In this document: piece by piece, positions 8,882 through 17,294 of the stretch
Layout of the letters: the number at the start of each line of letters is the position of its first letter
Numbering within the stretch: position 1 is the first letter of the stretch
DNA from: Pseudomonas sp. UBA4617
GTDB taxonomy: Bacteria; Pseudomonadota; Gammaproteobacteria; Pseudomonadales; Pseudomonadaceae
DNA length: 64,000 bases
Direction of reading: 5' to 3'
NCBI RefSeq assembly: GCF_002386445.1
Contig: NZ_DGIR01000016.1
Location: 45,549 to 109,548, forward strand
Notes under the pieces: model-generated
Databases searched by the model: none
Seen by the model: only the letters and a program-made list of their open reading frames with translations
Told to the model about the DNA's origin: nothing
Made by a program: the position numbers and the translations under genes

Positions 8882-11330
8882 CGGTGAACGGCCTCAACAG
8901 TTCGCGTGGCTGGCGACGCGCCAGTTGCCACAAGGGCCAGGCGCTGGCCAGCAGGCTGCTCAGCAAGGCCAGCAGGGCCAGCTGCAACAGCTGTGCAGGG
9001 AACACGTAAAGCGGCAGGCGCCAGCCGAATGCCTGCACGTTCAGCACCGCGACCAGGCACCAGGCCAACAGGATACCCAACGGGATGGCCAGCAGCACGG
9101 TGAGGCTGCTCAGCAGCAGGGTCTGCCCGAGGCTCAGCCAGGCCAGTTGCGCCCGCCGCACCCCCAGCGCCCATAAAGGCGCCAACTGGCCCAGGCGGGT
9201 CTGGCCCAGCGTCAACAGGTTGATGAACAGCGCCACGCCGGCCACGCCAAGGGTCAGGCTGTTGAGCGCGGCGGTGGCGGCAAAGGTACGGTTGAACACC
9301 TCGGTCGACCAGCGTTTCAGTCGGGCCTGCTCGACCACCCGGCTGTCGTCGAGGGTAAAGCGCTGCTGCAGTGCGGCCATGAGCGATGGCACCTGGTCTG
9401 CGGCCAGATCGACGCTCAAGCCCGTCAGGCTTGCCTGCGGCCAGTGCTCGCGTAAAGCGTCGGCGCCGACCAGTACGTGGCCCTTGGGGTTGCCATAATC
9501 GGCATAGACTCCTACGACTGTCAGCACACGCGGGCTGTCTGCCGGCAGCCTCAGGCTGTCCCCCAGGTGCAGGCGCAGACGCCTGGCCAGTTGTTCGCTG
9601 AGCATCACGGCTTGCCCACTGGCCAGTCGCTCCCAGGCGCCCGGCTGTTGCTCCAGCAAGGGCCAGCGTGTTCGATAGACGGGATGGTCGACGATGCCCT
9701 GAAGCTGCACCGGCCAACCTTGCAGCTGCGTTTCCACGCGCCAGATAGGCAGTAGCGTGCCGGGCACGGGTTGCTGCTTGAGCCACTCGGCAATCTGCAG
9801 GCCTTGGGCGGTATCCCGTGGGGTGATGTACAGCTCGGCCGACAGGCGCTGGTCAAGCCAGCCGACAAAGGTCTTGCGAAAGCCTTCGGTCATGCTGCCT
9901 ACCCCGACACTGGCGGCCAGCGCCAGCAACAGGGCCATCAGCGCGAGCCCCAAGGCGGGCAGTTGCTGACGGCTATCGGCGACGAACCATTGCGCCAATG
10001 GTCGCCGGCAACGGCGCGCCAGCCAGGCCAGCGCGCTGTCAAGCAAGGCTGGCAGCAGCAGCGCCGCCGCCAGCAGTAGCCCCGCCAGCAGGCCGAACGC
10101 GCTGGGCAGGCTGTTACCCAGCAGGCCACAGCCCAGGGCCAACACCAGCAGCAGGCCCGCCAGCACAGCCTGACGCTGCAGCCACGGCCCCTGCGCCAGG
10201 CGCCAGGCCTGGGGTTGTGCCAGCGCCAGCAACGGTAACCGTGCAGCGCGCAATACGCTGCCGACCCCGGCCAGCAATGCCCCCACCACGCCAACCAGCA
10301 CCCCCGCCAACCACCACCACGCCGGCAGGCTCAGCGTACCGGCCACCTGGGCGCCATACAGGCCGCGCAGGCTGGCGGCCACATCAGGCAGCAGCCACGC
10401 CGCCAGCGCGTACCCACTGGCCACCCCGGCGACACCGCCCAGCACGGCGAACAGGCCCAGTTCCAGCACCAGCGCCCATAACAGGACCTTCAGGTTGATG
10501 CCGCAAGCACGCAGGTTGCGTATCAGCCCGCGCCGCTGTTCCAGCGCCAGGCCGATCGCGGCATGGGCGATGAACAGGCCGACGACGAACGCCAGCAGGC
10601 CCAGTGCTGTCAGGTTGAGGTGGAAACTGTCGGTCAGCCGCTGCAGGCCGCCGTCATCCTGCCGGGGTTGCCATTCAAGCTCGGCAGCGACTTGCCCCGG
10701 CAGCGGCCCCGGCGCGGTGGCCAGCAGGCGCGACAACTGGCCAGGCGCGTGCAGCAGCGCTTGCGCGTGGCCGATATCGACCACCATCACCCCTGGGGCC
10801 AGTGCAGGCTGCAGCACCACCGGTGGCAGCAGTTGCCCTTCGCTGTCGCGTATCGCTTCCCCGGGGGCTATGTTCAGTTGACGCAGCAGGTCTGGTCCGA
10901 CCCAGGCTTGCCCAGGCAGGCCGATGAACGCCTGCAAGTCGAATGCCTGTGGCTGTACGCCGGCAATGCTGCTGGCCGGCGGCAGGCTCAATGGCTCTAT
11001 GCCGATCAACCGCACGCTGCGCGCCGGCTCGCCCGGCAGACGCAGGCGGCCTTCCAGTACCGGGCTCAGCGCCCAGCCCAGCCTGCGCAGTTGCACGTAC
11101 AGTGCCTGGTCGAAGCGTTCGCCATGGCGCGGCACCAGCTGCGCCTGCAGCGGCGCCGCCAATACCGCGCTGGCACGGGCATAGTCGCTGCGCGCCTGGC
11201 TGTTAACCGCCTGCACACCGGTCCACAAAGCCGTGGCCAGCCACAGGCCGGTGAGGATGCTGAAGCACTGCGCACGGTGGCGCCGCCAATGGCTGAGCAG
11301 TGCCCACAGGGCCAGCGACAGCAGTCTCAT
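8871..11330 (-). CDS. ABC transporter permease, FtsX-like
   Basis: About 819 residues. There is one membrane segment near the N-terminus (ILTGLWLATALWTGVQAV), a large periplasmic part, then three central segments around residues 245-355, further hydrophobic segments and a final FtsX domain near 680-800 (LTLGVAGVALFINLLTLGQ). This double-FtsX layout is that of MacB/LolC-type mechanotransmission permeases. The ATG at 11330 forms an ATGA overlap with the ATPase stop, so the longer frame start at 11372 is not used. With the LolD-like ATPase and the AttH-like lipoprotein it forms one unit, probably moving a lipid, lipoprotein or hydrophobic compound out of the inner membrane. The substrate is unknown. 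Confidence 0.85.
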   Translation of the reverse strand: MRLLSLALWALLSHWRRHRAQCFSILTGLWLATALWTGVQAVNSQARSDYARASAVLAAPLQAQLVPRHGERFDQALYVQLRRLGWALSPVLEGRLRLPGEPARSVRLIGIEPLSLPPASSIAGVQPQAFDLQAFIGLPGQAWVGPDLLRQLNIAPGEAIRDSEGQLLPPVVLQPALAPGVMVVDIGHAQALLHAPGQLSRLLATAPGPLPGQVAAELEWQPRQDDGGLQRLTDSFHLNLTALGLLAFVVGLFIAHAAIGLALEQRRGLIRNLRACGINLKVLLWALVLELGLFAVLGGVAGVASGYALAAWLLPDVAASLRGLYGAQVAGTLSLPAWWWLAGVLVGVVGALLAGVGSVLRAARLPLLALAQPQAWRLAQGPWLQRQAVLAGLLLVLALGCGLLGNSLPSAFGLLAGLLLAAALLLPALLDSALAWLARRCRRPLAQWFVADSRQQLPALGLALMALLLALAASVGVGSMTEGFRKTFVGWLDQRLSAELYITPRDTAQGLQIAEWLKQQPVPGTLLPIWRVETQLQGWPVQLQGIVDHPVYRTRWPLLEQQPGAWERLASGQAVMLSEQLARRLRLHLGDSLRLPADSPRVLTVVGVYADYGNPKGHVLVGADALREHWPQASLTGLSVDLAADQVPSLMAALQQRFTLDDSRVVEQARLKRWSTEVFNRTFAATAALNSLTLGVAGVALFINLLTLGQTRLGQLAPLWALGVRRAQLAWLSLGQTLLLSSLTVLLAIPLGILLAWCLVAVLNVQAFGWRLPLYVFPAQLLQLALLALLSSLLASAWPLWQLARRQPRELLRPFTDEA

Positions 11331-11995
11331 CGACCCGGTTCGGCGCGCACGCGGCCGGCCTGCAAGTAGCAACGCTGCTGCAAGCGCGCCGCCAGGCGCG
11401 GGCTGTGGGTCACCATCAGCACACCGCTGCCGGCCTCGGCGACCAGTTGCAGCAGCAAACTCAGCACTTCGTCGCTGCTGGCTTCATCGAGGCTGCCGGT
11501 GGGCTCGTCGGCCAGCAGCCAGGACGGGCGCCCGGCCAGCGCACGGCCGATGGCAACCCGTTGCTGCTGGCCGCCGGACAGCTGTTCGGGGTAGCGCGCA
11601 AGCAAACCCGTCAGGCCCAGGCGTTGTGCCAGATACGCGACCCAATGCGGGTCATGCCGCGCAGCCAGGCGCGCCTGGAAGGCAAGGTTGGCCGCCACGT
11701 CCAGGCTGCTGATCAGGTTGTACTGCTGGAACACCAGGCCAACCGCCTCGCGCCGCCATAGCGCCAGCGACGCTTCGCAACGGCTGTCGAGGGCGGCGCC
11801 GTCGATCAGGATACGGCCGCTGTCGGCGCGATCGAGGCCGGCCACCAGGTGCAGCAAGGTGCTTTTGCCACTGCCTGATTCACCCATCAGCGCCAGGCTG
11901 CTGCCGCGTGCCAGGTGCAGGTCGACGCCCTGCAATACCGGCTGCAGGCCTTGTGGGGTGGGGAACGATTTGTACAGTTGTTCGATGACCAGCAT
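11327..11995 (-). CDS. ABC transporter ATP-binding protein, LolD/MacB type
   Basis: 222 residues, the size of LolD-like ATPases. Walker A is GESGSGKST near residue 38, the Q-loop is VGLVFQQYNLI, the signature is LSGGQQQRVAIGRAL near 140, and Walker B is WLLADEPTGSLDE near 160, followed by the H-loop MVTHS. It powers the FtsX-like permease with which it overlaps by four bases (ATGA). First gene of the three-gene unit. The 291 bases between its start and the PBP2 gene on the other strand must carry both promoters; I see no clear sites there. Confidence 0.92.
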   Translation of the reverse strand: MLVIEQLYKSFPTPQGLQPVLQGVDLHLARGSSLALMGESGSGKSTLLHLVAGLDRADSGRILIDGAALDSRCEASLALWRREAVGLVFQQYNLISSLDVAANLAFQARLAARHDPHWVAYLAQRLGLTGLLARYPEQLSGGQQQRVAIGRALAGRPSWLLADEPTGSLDEASSDEVLSLLLQLVAEAGSGVLMVTHSPRLAARLQQRCYLQAGRVRAEPGR

Positions 11996-12286
11996 CGATG
12001 GGCCTTGGTCGGTTCAGGTGTCCTTTAGGAATAGCAGGTTCGGCGCGATGCGCGTGTATCGTTCCATCGGCATTTTGCAGCCCGCCGACCCGGTGATGAA
12101 CAAATCTTCATCTTGCCGGCGGGCCGCATGATCATGGGCGTAGCGACCGTCGCCCGGTTGCTGCACGCGGCCTTCGCCTTGAGAGGGCCTGGCACCTTGC
12201 GTAGCATCACCGCCCCCGCACCCACAGGCCCGGCGTGTACAGGCCCACGCCTTACCCAGCCACGCCACCCGCAGACGAAACCGCCG

Positions 12287-14182
12287 ATGCCGCAACCCAT
12301 CCCTCTCAAGGACCACGAAAAGGAAAAGCACCTGGTCAACCGCCGGCTTCTGGCCTGCGCCGCCCTGGTCTTCAGCCTGTGCGCCGTCCTGGTCGGTAGG
12401 CTCTATGTGCTGCAGGTGGTGCAGCATGACCAGCAGAGCGCCGTGTCGGAAAACAACCGCGTTCACGTGCTGCCCATCGCCCCCGAGCGTGGCCTGATCT
12501 ATGACCGCAACGGCGTGGTCCTGGCCGCCAACAAGCCCAGCTTCGACCTGACCATGACCCGCGAACGGGCCGGCGGCGACACGGCCAAGGTGCTCGACAC
12601 CCTGACCCAGGTCCTGGGCCTGGGCGAAGACGAGCGCAAGCAGTTCGACAAGGACCTGCGCCGGGGCCGCAAGCCGTTCGAGCCGGTCACCTTGATGGTC
12701 GGCCTGAGCGAAGAGCAGATCGCCCTGGTCGCAGTGAACCAGTTCCGTCTGCCAGGCCTGGAGGTCGAACCGCAGTTCATCCGCGAATACCCGCTGGCCG
12801 AGCACTTCGCCCATTCGGTGGGCTACGTGGGGCGGATCAACGAAAAAGAGGCCAAGGCCCTCGACAACAACGAATACCGTGGCACCCAGTCGATCGGCAA
12901 GACCGGCATCGAACATTTCTACGAAAGCCAGCTGCACGGCCACGTGGGTTATGAGGAGGTCGAGACCAACGCCCAGGGTCGGGTGATGCGGGTGCTCAAC
13001 CACAAGGACCCGACCCCCGGCCAGGATATCGTCCTGACCCTGGACGCGCACCTGCAACTGGCGGCGGAAAAAGCGCTGGGCGACCGCCGTGGCTCGGTGG
13101 TGGTGCTCGACCCGGCCAACGGCGATGTGCTGGCCATGGTCAGCAACCCCAGCTTCGACCCCAACCTGTTCGTCAAGGGCATCAGCTTCCAGCAGTACGC
13201 CGCGCTGCGCGACTCCATCGACCGGCCCCTGTTCAACCGTGTGCTGCGCGGCCTTTACGCACCGGGCTCGACGGTCAAGCCGGAGGTCGCAATCGCCGGC
13301 CTCGACAGCGGCGTGATCACCCCGGGCAGCCGGGTCTTCGACCCGGGCTACTACGAACTGCCCAACTATGACCACAAGTACCGCAACTGGAACCGTAGCG
13401 GCGATGGCTGGGTGGACATGTACACCGCCATCATGCGCTCCAACGACACCTACTTCTACGACCTGGCCCACAAGCTCGGCATCGACCGCCTGCACGACTA
13501 CCTGGCCGAGTTCGGCCTGGGCCAGAAGGTGTCGCTGGACATGTTCGAGGAAGCCTCGGGGTTGATGCCATCGGCCGAGTGGAAACGTGCCACGCGGCGC
13601 CAGGCCTGGTTCCCGGGCGAGACGCTGATCCTTGGCATCGGCCAGGGCTACATGCAGGTCACCCCGCTGCAACTGGCCCAGGCCACCAGCCTGCTGGCGA
13701 GCAAGGGCGTCTGGCACCGCCCGCACCTGGCGAGGAGCGTGGGCGGCGTGGCCCCGGTCGATCCCCACCCAATGCCCGACATCGTGCTGCATGACAAGCA
13801 TGCCTGGGACCAGGTCAGCCAGGGCATGCAAATGGTCATGCACGACCCGCGGGGGATCGCCCGTGCCGCCGCGGCTGGCGCGCAGTACCGGATTGCCGGC
13901 AAGAGCGGCACCGCGCAGGTGGTGGCGATCAGGCAAGGCGAGCGCTACAACCGCGACAAGACCCAGGAGCGGCACCGCGACAACGCCCTGTTCGTCGGCT
14001 TTGCGCCCGCCGAGCACCCGAGCGTGGTGGTAGCGGTGATGATCGAGAACGGGGAAGCCGGCGGACGGGTGGCGGGCCCGGTGGTACGCGAGGTGATGGA
14101 TGCCTATCTGCTGGACGACCAGGGGCATCTGAAGCCTGAATATGCCGGGGGCGCAGCCGCGCATGCTGCGCCACACAGCTAG
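12287..14182 (+). CDS. mrdA: Penicillin-binding protein 2 (peptidoglycan D,D-transpeptidase), second copy type
   Basis: 631 residues, as in PBP2. One N-terminal membrane anchor (LLACAALVFSLCAVLVGRL, about 28-46) is followed by the dimerisation domain starting IAPERGLIYDRNGVVLA, then the transpeptidase domain. The acylated serine is in GSTVK (Ser328, Lys331), the SxN block is SND near residue 383, and KSGTAQV follows near 544. It cross-links elongating side-wall peptidoglycan in the elongasome. The frame opens at 12113, but the ATG at 12287 matches the family start. rodA, rlpA and the mltB/dac genes that flank the main mrdA in pseudomonads are absent, so this is probably the paralogous copy found at this locus in P. 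putida. It is followed by a DUF2388 gene. Confidence 0.9.
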   Translation: MPQPIPLKDHEKEKHLVNRRLLACAALVFSLCAVLVGRLYVLQVVQHDQQSAVSENNRVHVLPIAPERGLIYDRNGVVLAANKPSFDLTMTRERAGGDTAKVLDTLTQVLGLGEDERKQFDKDLRRGRKPFEPVTLMVGLSEEQIALVAVNQFRLPGLEVEPQFIREYPLAEHFAHSVGYVGRINEKEAKALDNNEYRGTQSIGKTGIEHFYESQLHGHVGYEEVETNAQGRVMRVLNHKDPTPGQDIVLTLDAHLQLAAEKALGDRRGSVVVLDPANGDVLAMVSNPSFDPNLFVKGISFQQYAALRDSIDRPLFNRVLRGLYAPGSTVKPEVAIAGLDSGVITPGSRVFDPGYYELPNYDHKYRNWNRSGDGWVDMYTAIMRSNDTYFYDLAHKLGIDRLHDYLAEFGLGQKVSLDMFEEASGLMPSAEWKRATRRQAWFPGETLILGIGQGYMQVTPLQLAQATSLLASKGVWHRPHLARSVGGVAPVDPHPMPDIVLHDKHAWDQVSQGMQMVMHDPRGIARAAAAGAQYRIAGKSGTAQVVAIRQGERYNRDKTQERHRDNALFVGFAPAEHPSVVVAVMIENGEAGGRVAGPVVREVMDAYLLDDQGHLKPEYAGGAAAHAAPHS

Positions 14183-14423
14183 GGGCGCACCGCCGAACAG
14201 CCTGCCGTGCGAGGCATCAGCGCGGACGGGCGCTCCAGCTTGGCAGTGCCTTGATCCTGGCAAGCCCGAGCAGAGCACGCCGGGCTCGCCACAGTCCATG
14301 CATGCATTTGGCCGGCTGAGCGCAGCCTGCCGTGGAACACCCATGGAACTCCGGGCACCTCCGTGCGTTCTTAAACACTGAGTGGTTTATTTCCCTGTGC
14401 TTCACGTTACTGGAGAACATGCC

Positions 14424-14741
14424 ATGCGCCACCTACTCCTCGCCCCTGCCTTGCTGCTCCTGCTGCCTGCCGGTGCTGCCCTGGCTGACGTCGACGCGGG
14501 CGACGTCGCCACCTCTGCCGGTGTTTCCGCTTCGCTCTACTCGACCTTCAAGGACGACAAACGGATCATCCCGGCGCGCGACGAGCTTTCCGCTTACGTC
14601 GCCAGCGGCGGTGCAATCCGTGGCGCCTACGTCGAGGCGGCACTGGAGCAAGCGCGCAAGGAACATCCTGGCCTGCAGGCCAGTGATGAAGAACTGGCCC
14701 AGGCCATCCTGTCGCAGGACGATACCGTAGGCAATCACTGA
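14424..14741 (+). CDS. DUF2388 domain small exported protein
   Basis: 105 residues with a clear Sec signal peptide (MRHLLLAPALLLLLPAGAAL, cut after ALA near residue 21). The mature part has the DUF2388 pattern: a DDKxxxxARDE stretch, AYVASGGAIRGAYVEAALEQ and a polar tail. The ATG at 14424 has GGAG nine bases upstream; an earlier in-frame ATG at 14382 would spoil the signal peptide. The family is common in Pseudomonas, often in several copies, and its role is unknown. It stands alone between PBP2 (241 bases upstream, no gene in the gap) and a shared terminator with convergent glcC. Confidence 0.8.
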   Translation: MRHLLLAPALLLLLPAGAALADVDAGDVATSAGVSASLYSTFKDDKRIIPARDELSAYVASGGAIRGAYVEAALEQARKEHPGLQASDEELAQAILSQDDTVGNH

Positions 14742-14752
14742 CCCGGGCCGTC

Positions 14753-14810
14753 CGCTGCTGAACCCGCCTCCACAAGGCCACCAAGGCCGTTGGTGGACGG
14801 GTTCAGCCGC
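14753..14810. terminator. Hairpin between DUF2388 gene and glcC
   Basis: GCTGCTGAACCCGCCTCCAC pairs with GTGGACGGGTTCAGCCGC across a loop that itself contains GGCC repeats. It lies between two convergent genes and could stop transcription from both sides. There is no strong T-run, so it may instead be a REP-like element. Confidence 0.45.
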
Positions 14811-14833
14811 GCAAGGGCCGGCACTGGTGAAGT

Positions 14834-15598
14834 TCACCCCCACCCATCCATGCGCATGGTCGCCCGCACCAGGCGCTGCTCCTCCTGCTCGATTTCGCGC
14901 AAGCTGTCGCGGATGCCGTTGATGTGCTCCCGTGCCGCCCTCTGCGCCTGCTCGGGCAACTGCTCCATGACGGCGTGATACAACCGTGCATGCTGACGGT
15001 CGATCTGGCGCTTCTGCGCCGGGCGGCAATACAGGTTGTTGACCGACGCGAACACCGTGCTCAAGGTCAGGTCGTTGAGCGATTGCAAGGTCAGTACCAG
15101 CACCGGGTTGTGCGACGCCTCGCTGATCGCGCGGTGGAAGGCATGGTCGCGGCGGGCATGCTCACGGGCATCAAGCGCCTCGTGGCCGGCATGCGCGGCA
15201 AGCATCTCGTCATAGCGCCGGCGAATCAGCAGGCGGTCGATATCGGTGGCACGCAAGGCGGCCAGGCGCGCCGATTCGGCCTCCAGCAGCGCGCGCACTT
15301 CCAGCAGGTCGAACAGCGTACGTGGCTGCGAGCTGAACAGGTGCATCAACGGTGTGCCCCCGGCCCGCCCGGTCAGGTCGGCGACAAACGAACCACGGCC
15401 CTGCTCGGTATCGATGATGCCGCGCCCACGCAGGATGCGCAGGCCTTCCCGCAGCGCCGAACGCGAGCACCCGAGCTTTTCCACCAGGCGCCGCTCCGAC
15501 GGCAGGGCCTGGCCGACCTTCAGCACACCCTCGACAATCAGCCGTTCGACCCGTTCGGCCACCTGGTCGGCGACCTTGACCTTGCCTTCTGTAGCCAT
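14834..15598 (-). CDS. glcC: GntR/FadR-family regulator of glycolate use (GlcC)
   Basis: 254 residues. An N-terminal GntR winged helix (about 8-75; LPSERRLVEKLGCSRSALRE) is followed by an all-helical FCD effector domain (about 90-240) with metal/ligand residues such as DHAFHRAISEASHNPV. The protein starts at the ATG at 15598, where the HTH begins at once; the longer open frame up to 15919 overlaps glcD antisense. In E. coli GlcC activates the glc genes with glycolate. Here it is divergent from glcDEFG-glcB, and two perfect TGGT-NNN-ACCA sites fill the gap, the half-sites bound by FadR-subfamily proteins. Confidence 0.9.
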   Translation of the reverse strand: MATEGKVKVADQVAERVERLIVEGVLKVGQALPSERRLVEKLGCSRSALREGLRILRGRGIIDTEQGRGSFVADLTGRAGGTPLMHLFSSQPRTLFDLLEVRALLEAESARLAALRATDIDRLLIRRRYDEMLAAHAGHEALDAREHARRDHAFHRAISEASHNPVLVLTLQSLNDLTLSTVFASVNNLYCRPAQKRQIDRQHARLYHAVMEQLPEQAQRAAREHINGIRDSLREIEQEEQRLVRATMRMDGWG

Positions 15599-15614
15599 TG
15601 CGCACCCTCCTGCT

Positions 15615-15699
15615 GGTAGGACCACTTTGCCTGCCGACCTCAATCTAGCCGAGCGATACCGCCAATAACCAGCGCTTCTGGCAAAAACTGGTAGGACCA
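15615..15699. promoter_or_regulatory. Two GlcC operators in the glcC-glcD intergenic region
   Basis: TGGTAGGACCA occurs twice, at 15615-15625 and 15689-15699, identical in all 11 bases and 74 bases apart, which is close to seven helical turns. TGGT-N3-ACCA is the usual operator of FadR-type GntR regulators. The first lies 17 bases before glcC, the second about 95 bases before glcD. The spacing would allow looping and control of both genes. Binding by GlcC is inferred. Confidence 0.7.
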
Positions 15700-15794
15700 G
15701 CTTCCCGGCTACTCGACCCCAACCGCTGTGACGCGCAGGCTGCAAAGGGTGAGCGATGTGCCAACAACGACAATAACCGTTGCCGAGTGAGCCC

Positions 15795-17294
15795 ATGAAC
15801 ATCCTGTACGACGAACGCGTCGATGGCGCACTGCCCGCCGTGGACCAGGCGGCCCTGCTGCAGGCGCTGCGCGATGCCCTGCCGGACCTCGAGGTGCTGC
15901 ACCGCGAGGAAGACCTCAAACCCTACGAATGCGATGGCCTTTCCGCCTACCGCACGGTGCCGCTGCTGGTAGTGCTGCCCGAGCGCCTGGAGCAGGTGCA
16001 GGCATTGCTCAGGCTCTGCCACCAGCGCGGCGTCCCGGTGGTCGCGCGCGGCGCCGGTACCGGCCTGTCGGGCGGCGCCTTGCCGCTGGCCAAGGGCATC
16101 CTGCTGGTGATGGCGCGCTTCAACCGCATCCTCGAGGTCAACCCGCAGGGCCGCTTCGCCCGGGTGCAGCCCGGCGTGCGCAACCTGGCCATCTCCCAGG
16201 CCGCGGCACCGCACGGCCTGTACTATGCACCAGACCCGTCCTCGCAAATTGCCTGTTCCATCGGCGGCAACGTTGCCGAAAACGCCGGTGGCGTGCACTG
16301 CCTGAAGTACGGCCTGACCGTGCACAACCTGTTGAAGGTCGAGATCCTGACGGTCGAAGGCGAACGCCTGACCTTGGGCAGCGATGCCCTGGACAGCCCC
16401 GGTTTCGACCTGCTGGCACTGTTCACCGGCTCCGAAGGCATGCTCGGCATCGTCACCGAAGTCACCGTCAAGCTACTGCCCAAACCCCAGGTGGCGCGGG
16501 TGCTGCTGGCCAGTTTCGAGCGCGTCGAGGATGCCGGCCGGGCCGTGGCCGAGATCATCGCCGCCGGGATCATCCCCGGTGGCCTGGAAATGATGGACAA
16601 CCTGGCGATCCGTGCCGCCGAGGACTTCATCCACGCCGGCTACCCGGTGGACGCGGCAGCCATCCTGCTGTGCGAGCTGGATGGGGTCGAAGCCGACGTG
16701 CACGATGATTGCGACAGGGTCGCCGCCGTGCTGGCCCGGGCCGGGGCGTGCGAGGTGCGGCTGGCCAGTGACGAGGCCGAACGTGTGCGCTTCTGGGCCG
16801 GGCGCAAGAACGCCTTCCCGGCGGTGGGGCGCATTTCCCCGGACTACTACTGCATGGACGGCACCATCCCGCGCCGCGAGCTGCCGCGGGTGCTCAAGGG
16901 CATCAGCGACCTGTCCCGCGAGTATGGCCTGCGCGTGGCCAACGTGTTCCACGCCGGCGACGGCAACATGCATCCGCTGATCCTGTTCGATGCCAACCTG
17001 CCCGGTGAACTGCAGCGCGCCGAGGCCATCGGCGGCAAGATCCTCGAGCTGTGCGTGGCCGTCGGCGGCAGCATCACCGGCGAGCATGGTGTCGGGCGCG
17101 AGAAGATCAACCAGATGTGCGCGCAGTTCAGCGACGACGAAATCACCCTGTTCCATGCGGTCAAGGCCGCCTTCGACCCGAAGGGCCTGCTCAACCCCGG
17201 CAAGAACATCCCCACCCTGCACCGTTGCGCCGAATTCGGCGCGATGCACGTGCACCACGGACAACTGCCCTTCCCCGAGCTGGAGCGCTTCTGA
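15795..17294 (+). CDS. glcD: Glycolate oxidase subunit GlcD (FAD-linked)
   Basis: 499 residues, the family size. An FAD-binding PCMH domain (about 55-235) contains VVARGAGTGLSGGALPL and the block PDPSSQIACSIGGNVAENAG. The C-terminal FAD-oxidase domain (about 270-470) carries VFHAGDGNMHPLI and GSITGEHGVGREK with the conserved histidines. It oxidises glycolate to glyoxylate in the membrane-associated GlcDEF complex, passing electrons to quinones. The ATG at 15795 is the family start; an in-frame ATG 15 bases earlier is less likely. The stop overlaps the glcE start by one base, showing tight coupling. Confidence 0.95.
   Translation: MNILYDERVDGALPAVDQAALLQALRDALPDLEVLHREEDLKPYECDGLSAYRTVPLLVVLPERLEQVQALLRLCHQRGVPVVARGAGTGLSGGALPLAKGILLVMARFNRILEVNPQGRFARVQPGVRNLAISQAAAPHGLYYAPDPSSQIACSIGGNVAENAGGVHCLKYGLTVHNLLKVEILTVEGERLTLGSDALDSPGFDLLALFTGSEGMLGIVTEVTVKLLPKPQVARVLLASFERVEDAGRAVAEIIAAGIIPGGLEMMDNLAIRAAEDFIHAGYPVDAAAILLCELDGVEADVHDDCDRVAAVLARAGACEVRLASDEAERVRFWAGRKNAFPAVGRISPDYYCMDGTIPRRELPRVLKGISDLSREYGLRVANVFHAGDGNMHPLILFDANLPGELQRAEAIGGKILELCVAVGGSITGEHGVGREKINQMCAQFSDDEITLFHAVKAAFDPKGLLNPGKNIPTLHRCAEFGAMHVHHGQLPFPELERF

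Noticed and set aside
7718..8887. A 389-codon plus-strand frame
   Set aside because: It begins in the IS scar and is antisense to the AttH-like lipoprotein gene, which has a lipobox and family motifs.
12014..14344. A 776-codon open frame on the minus strand
   Set aside because: It is the antisense shadow of the PBP2 gene and lacks any recognisable motif.
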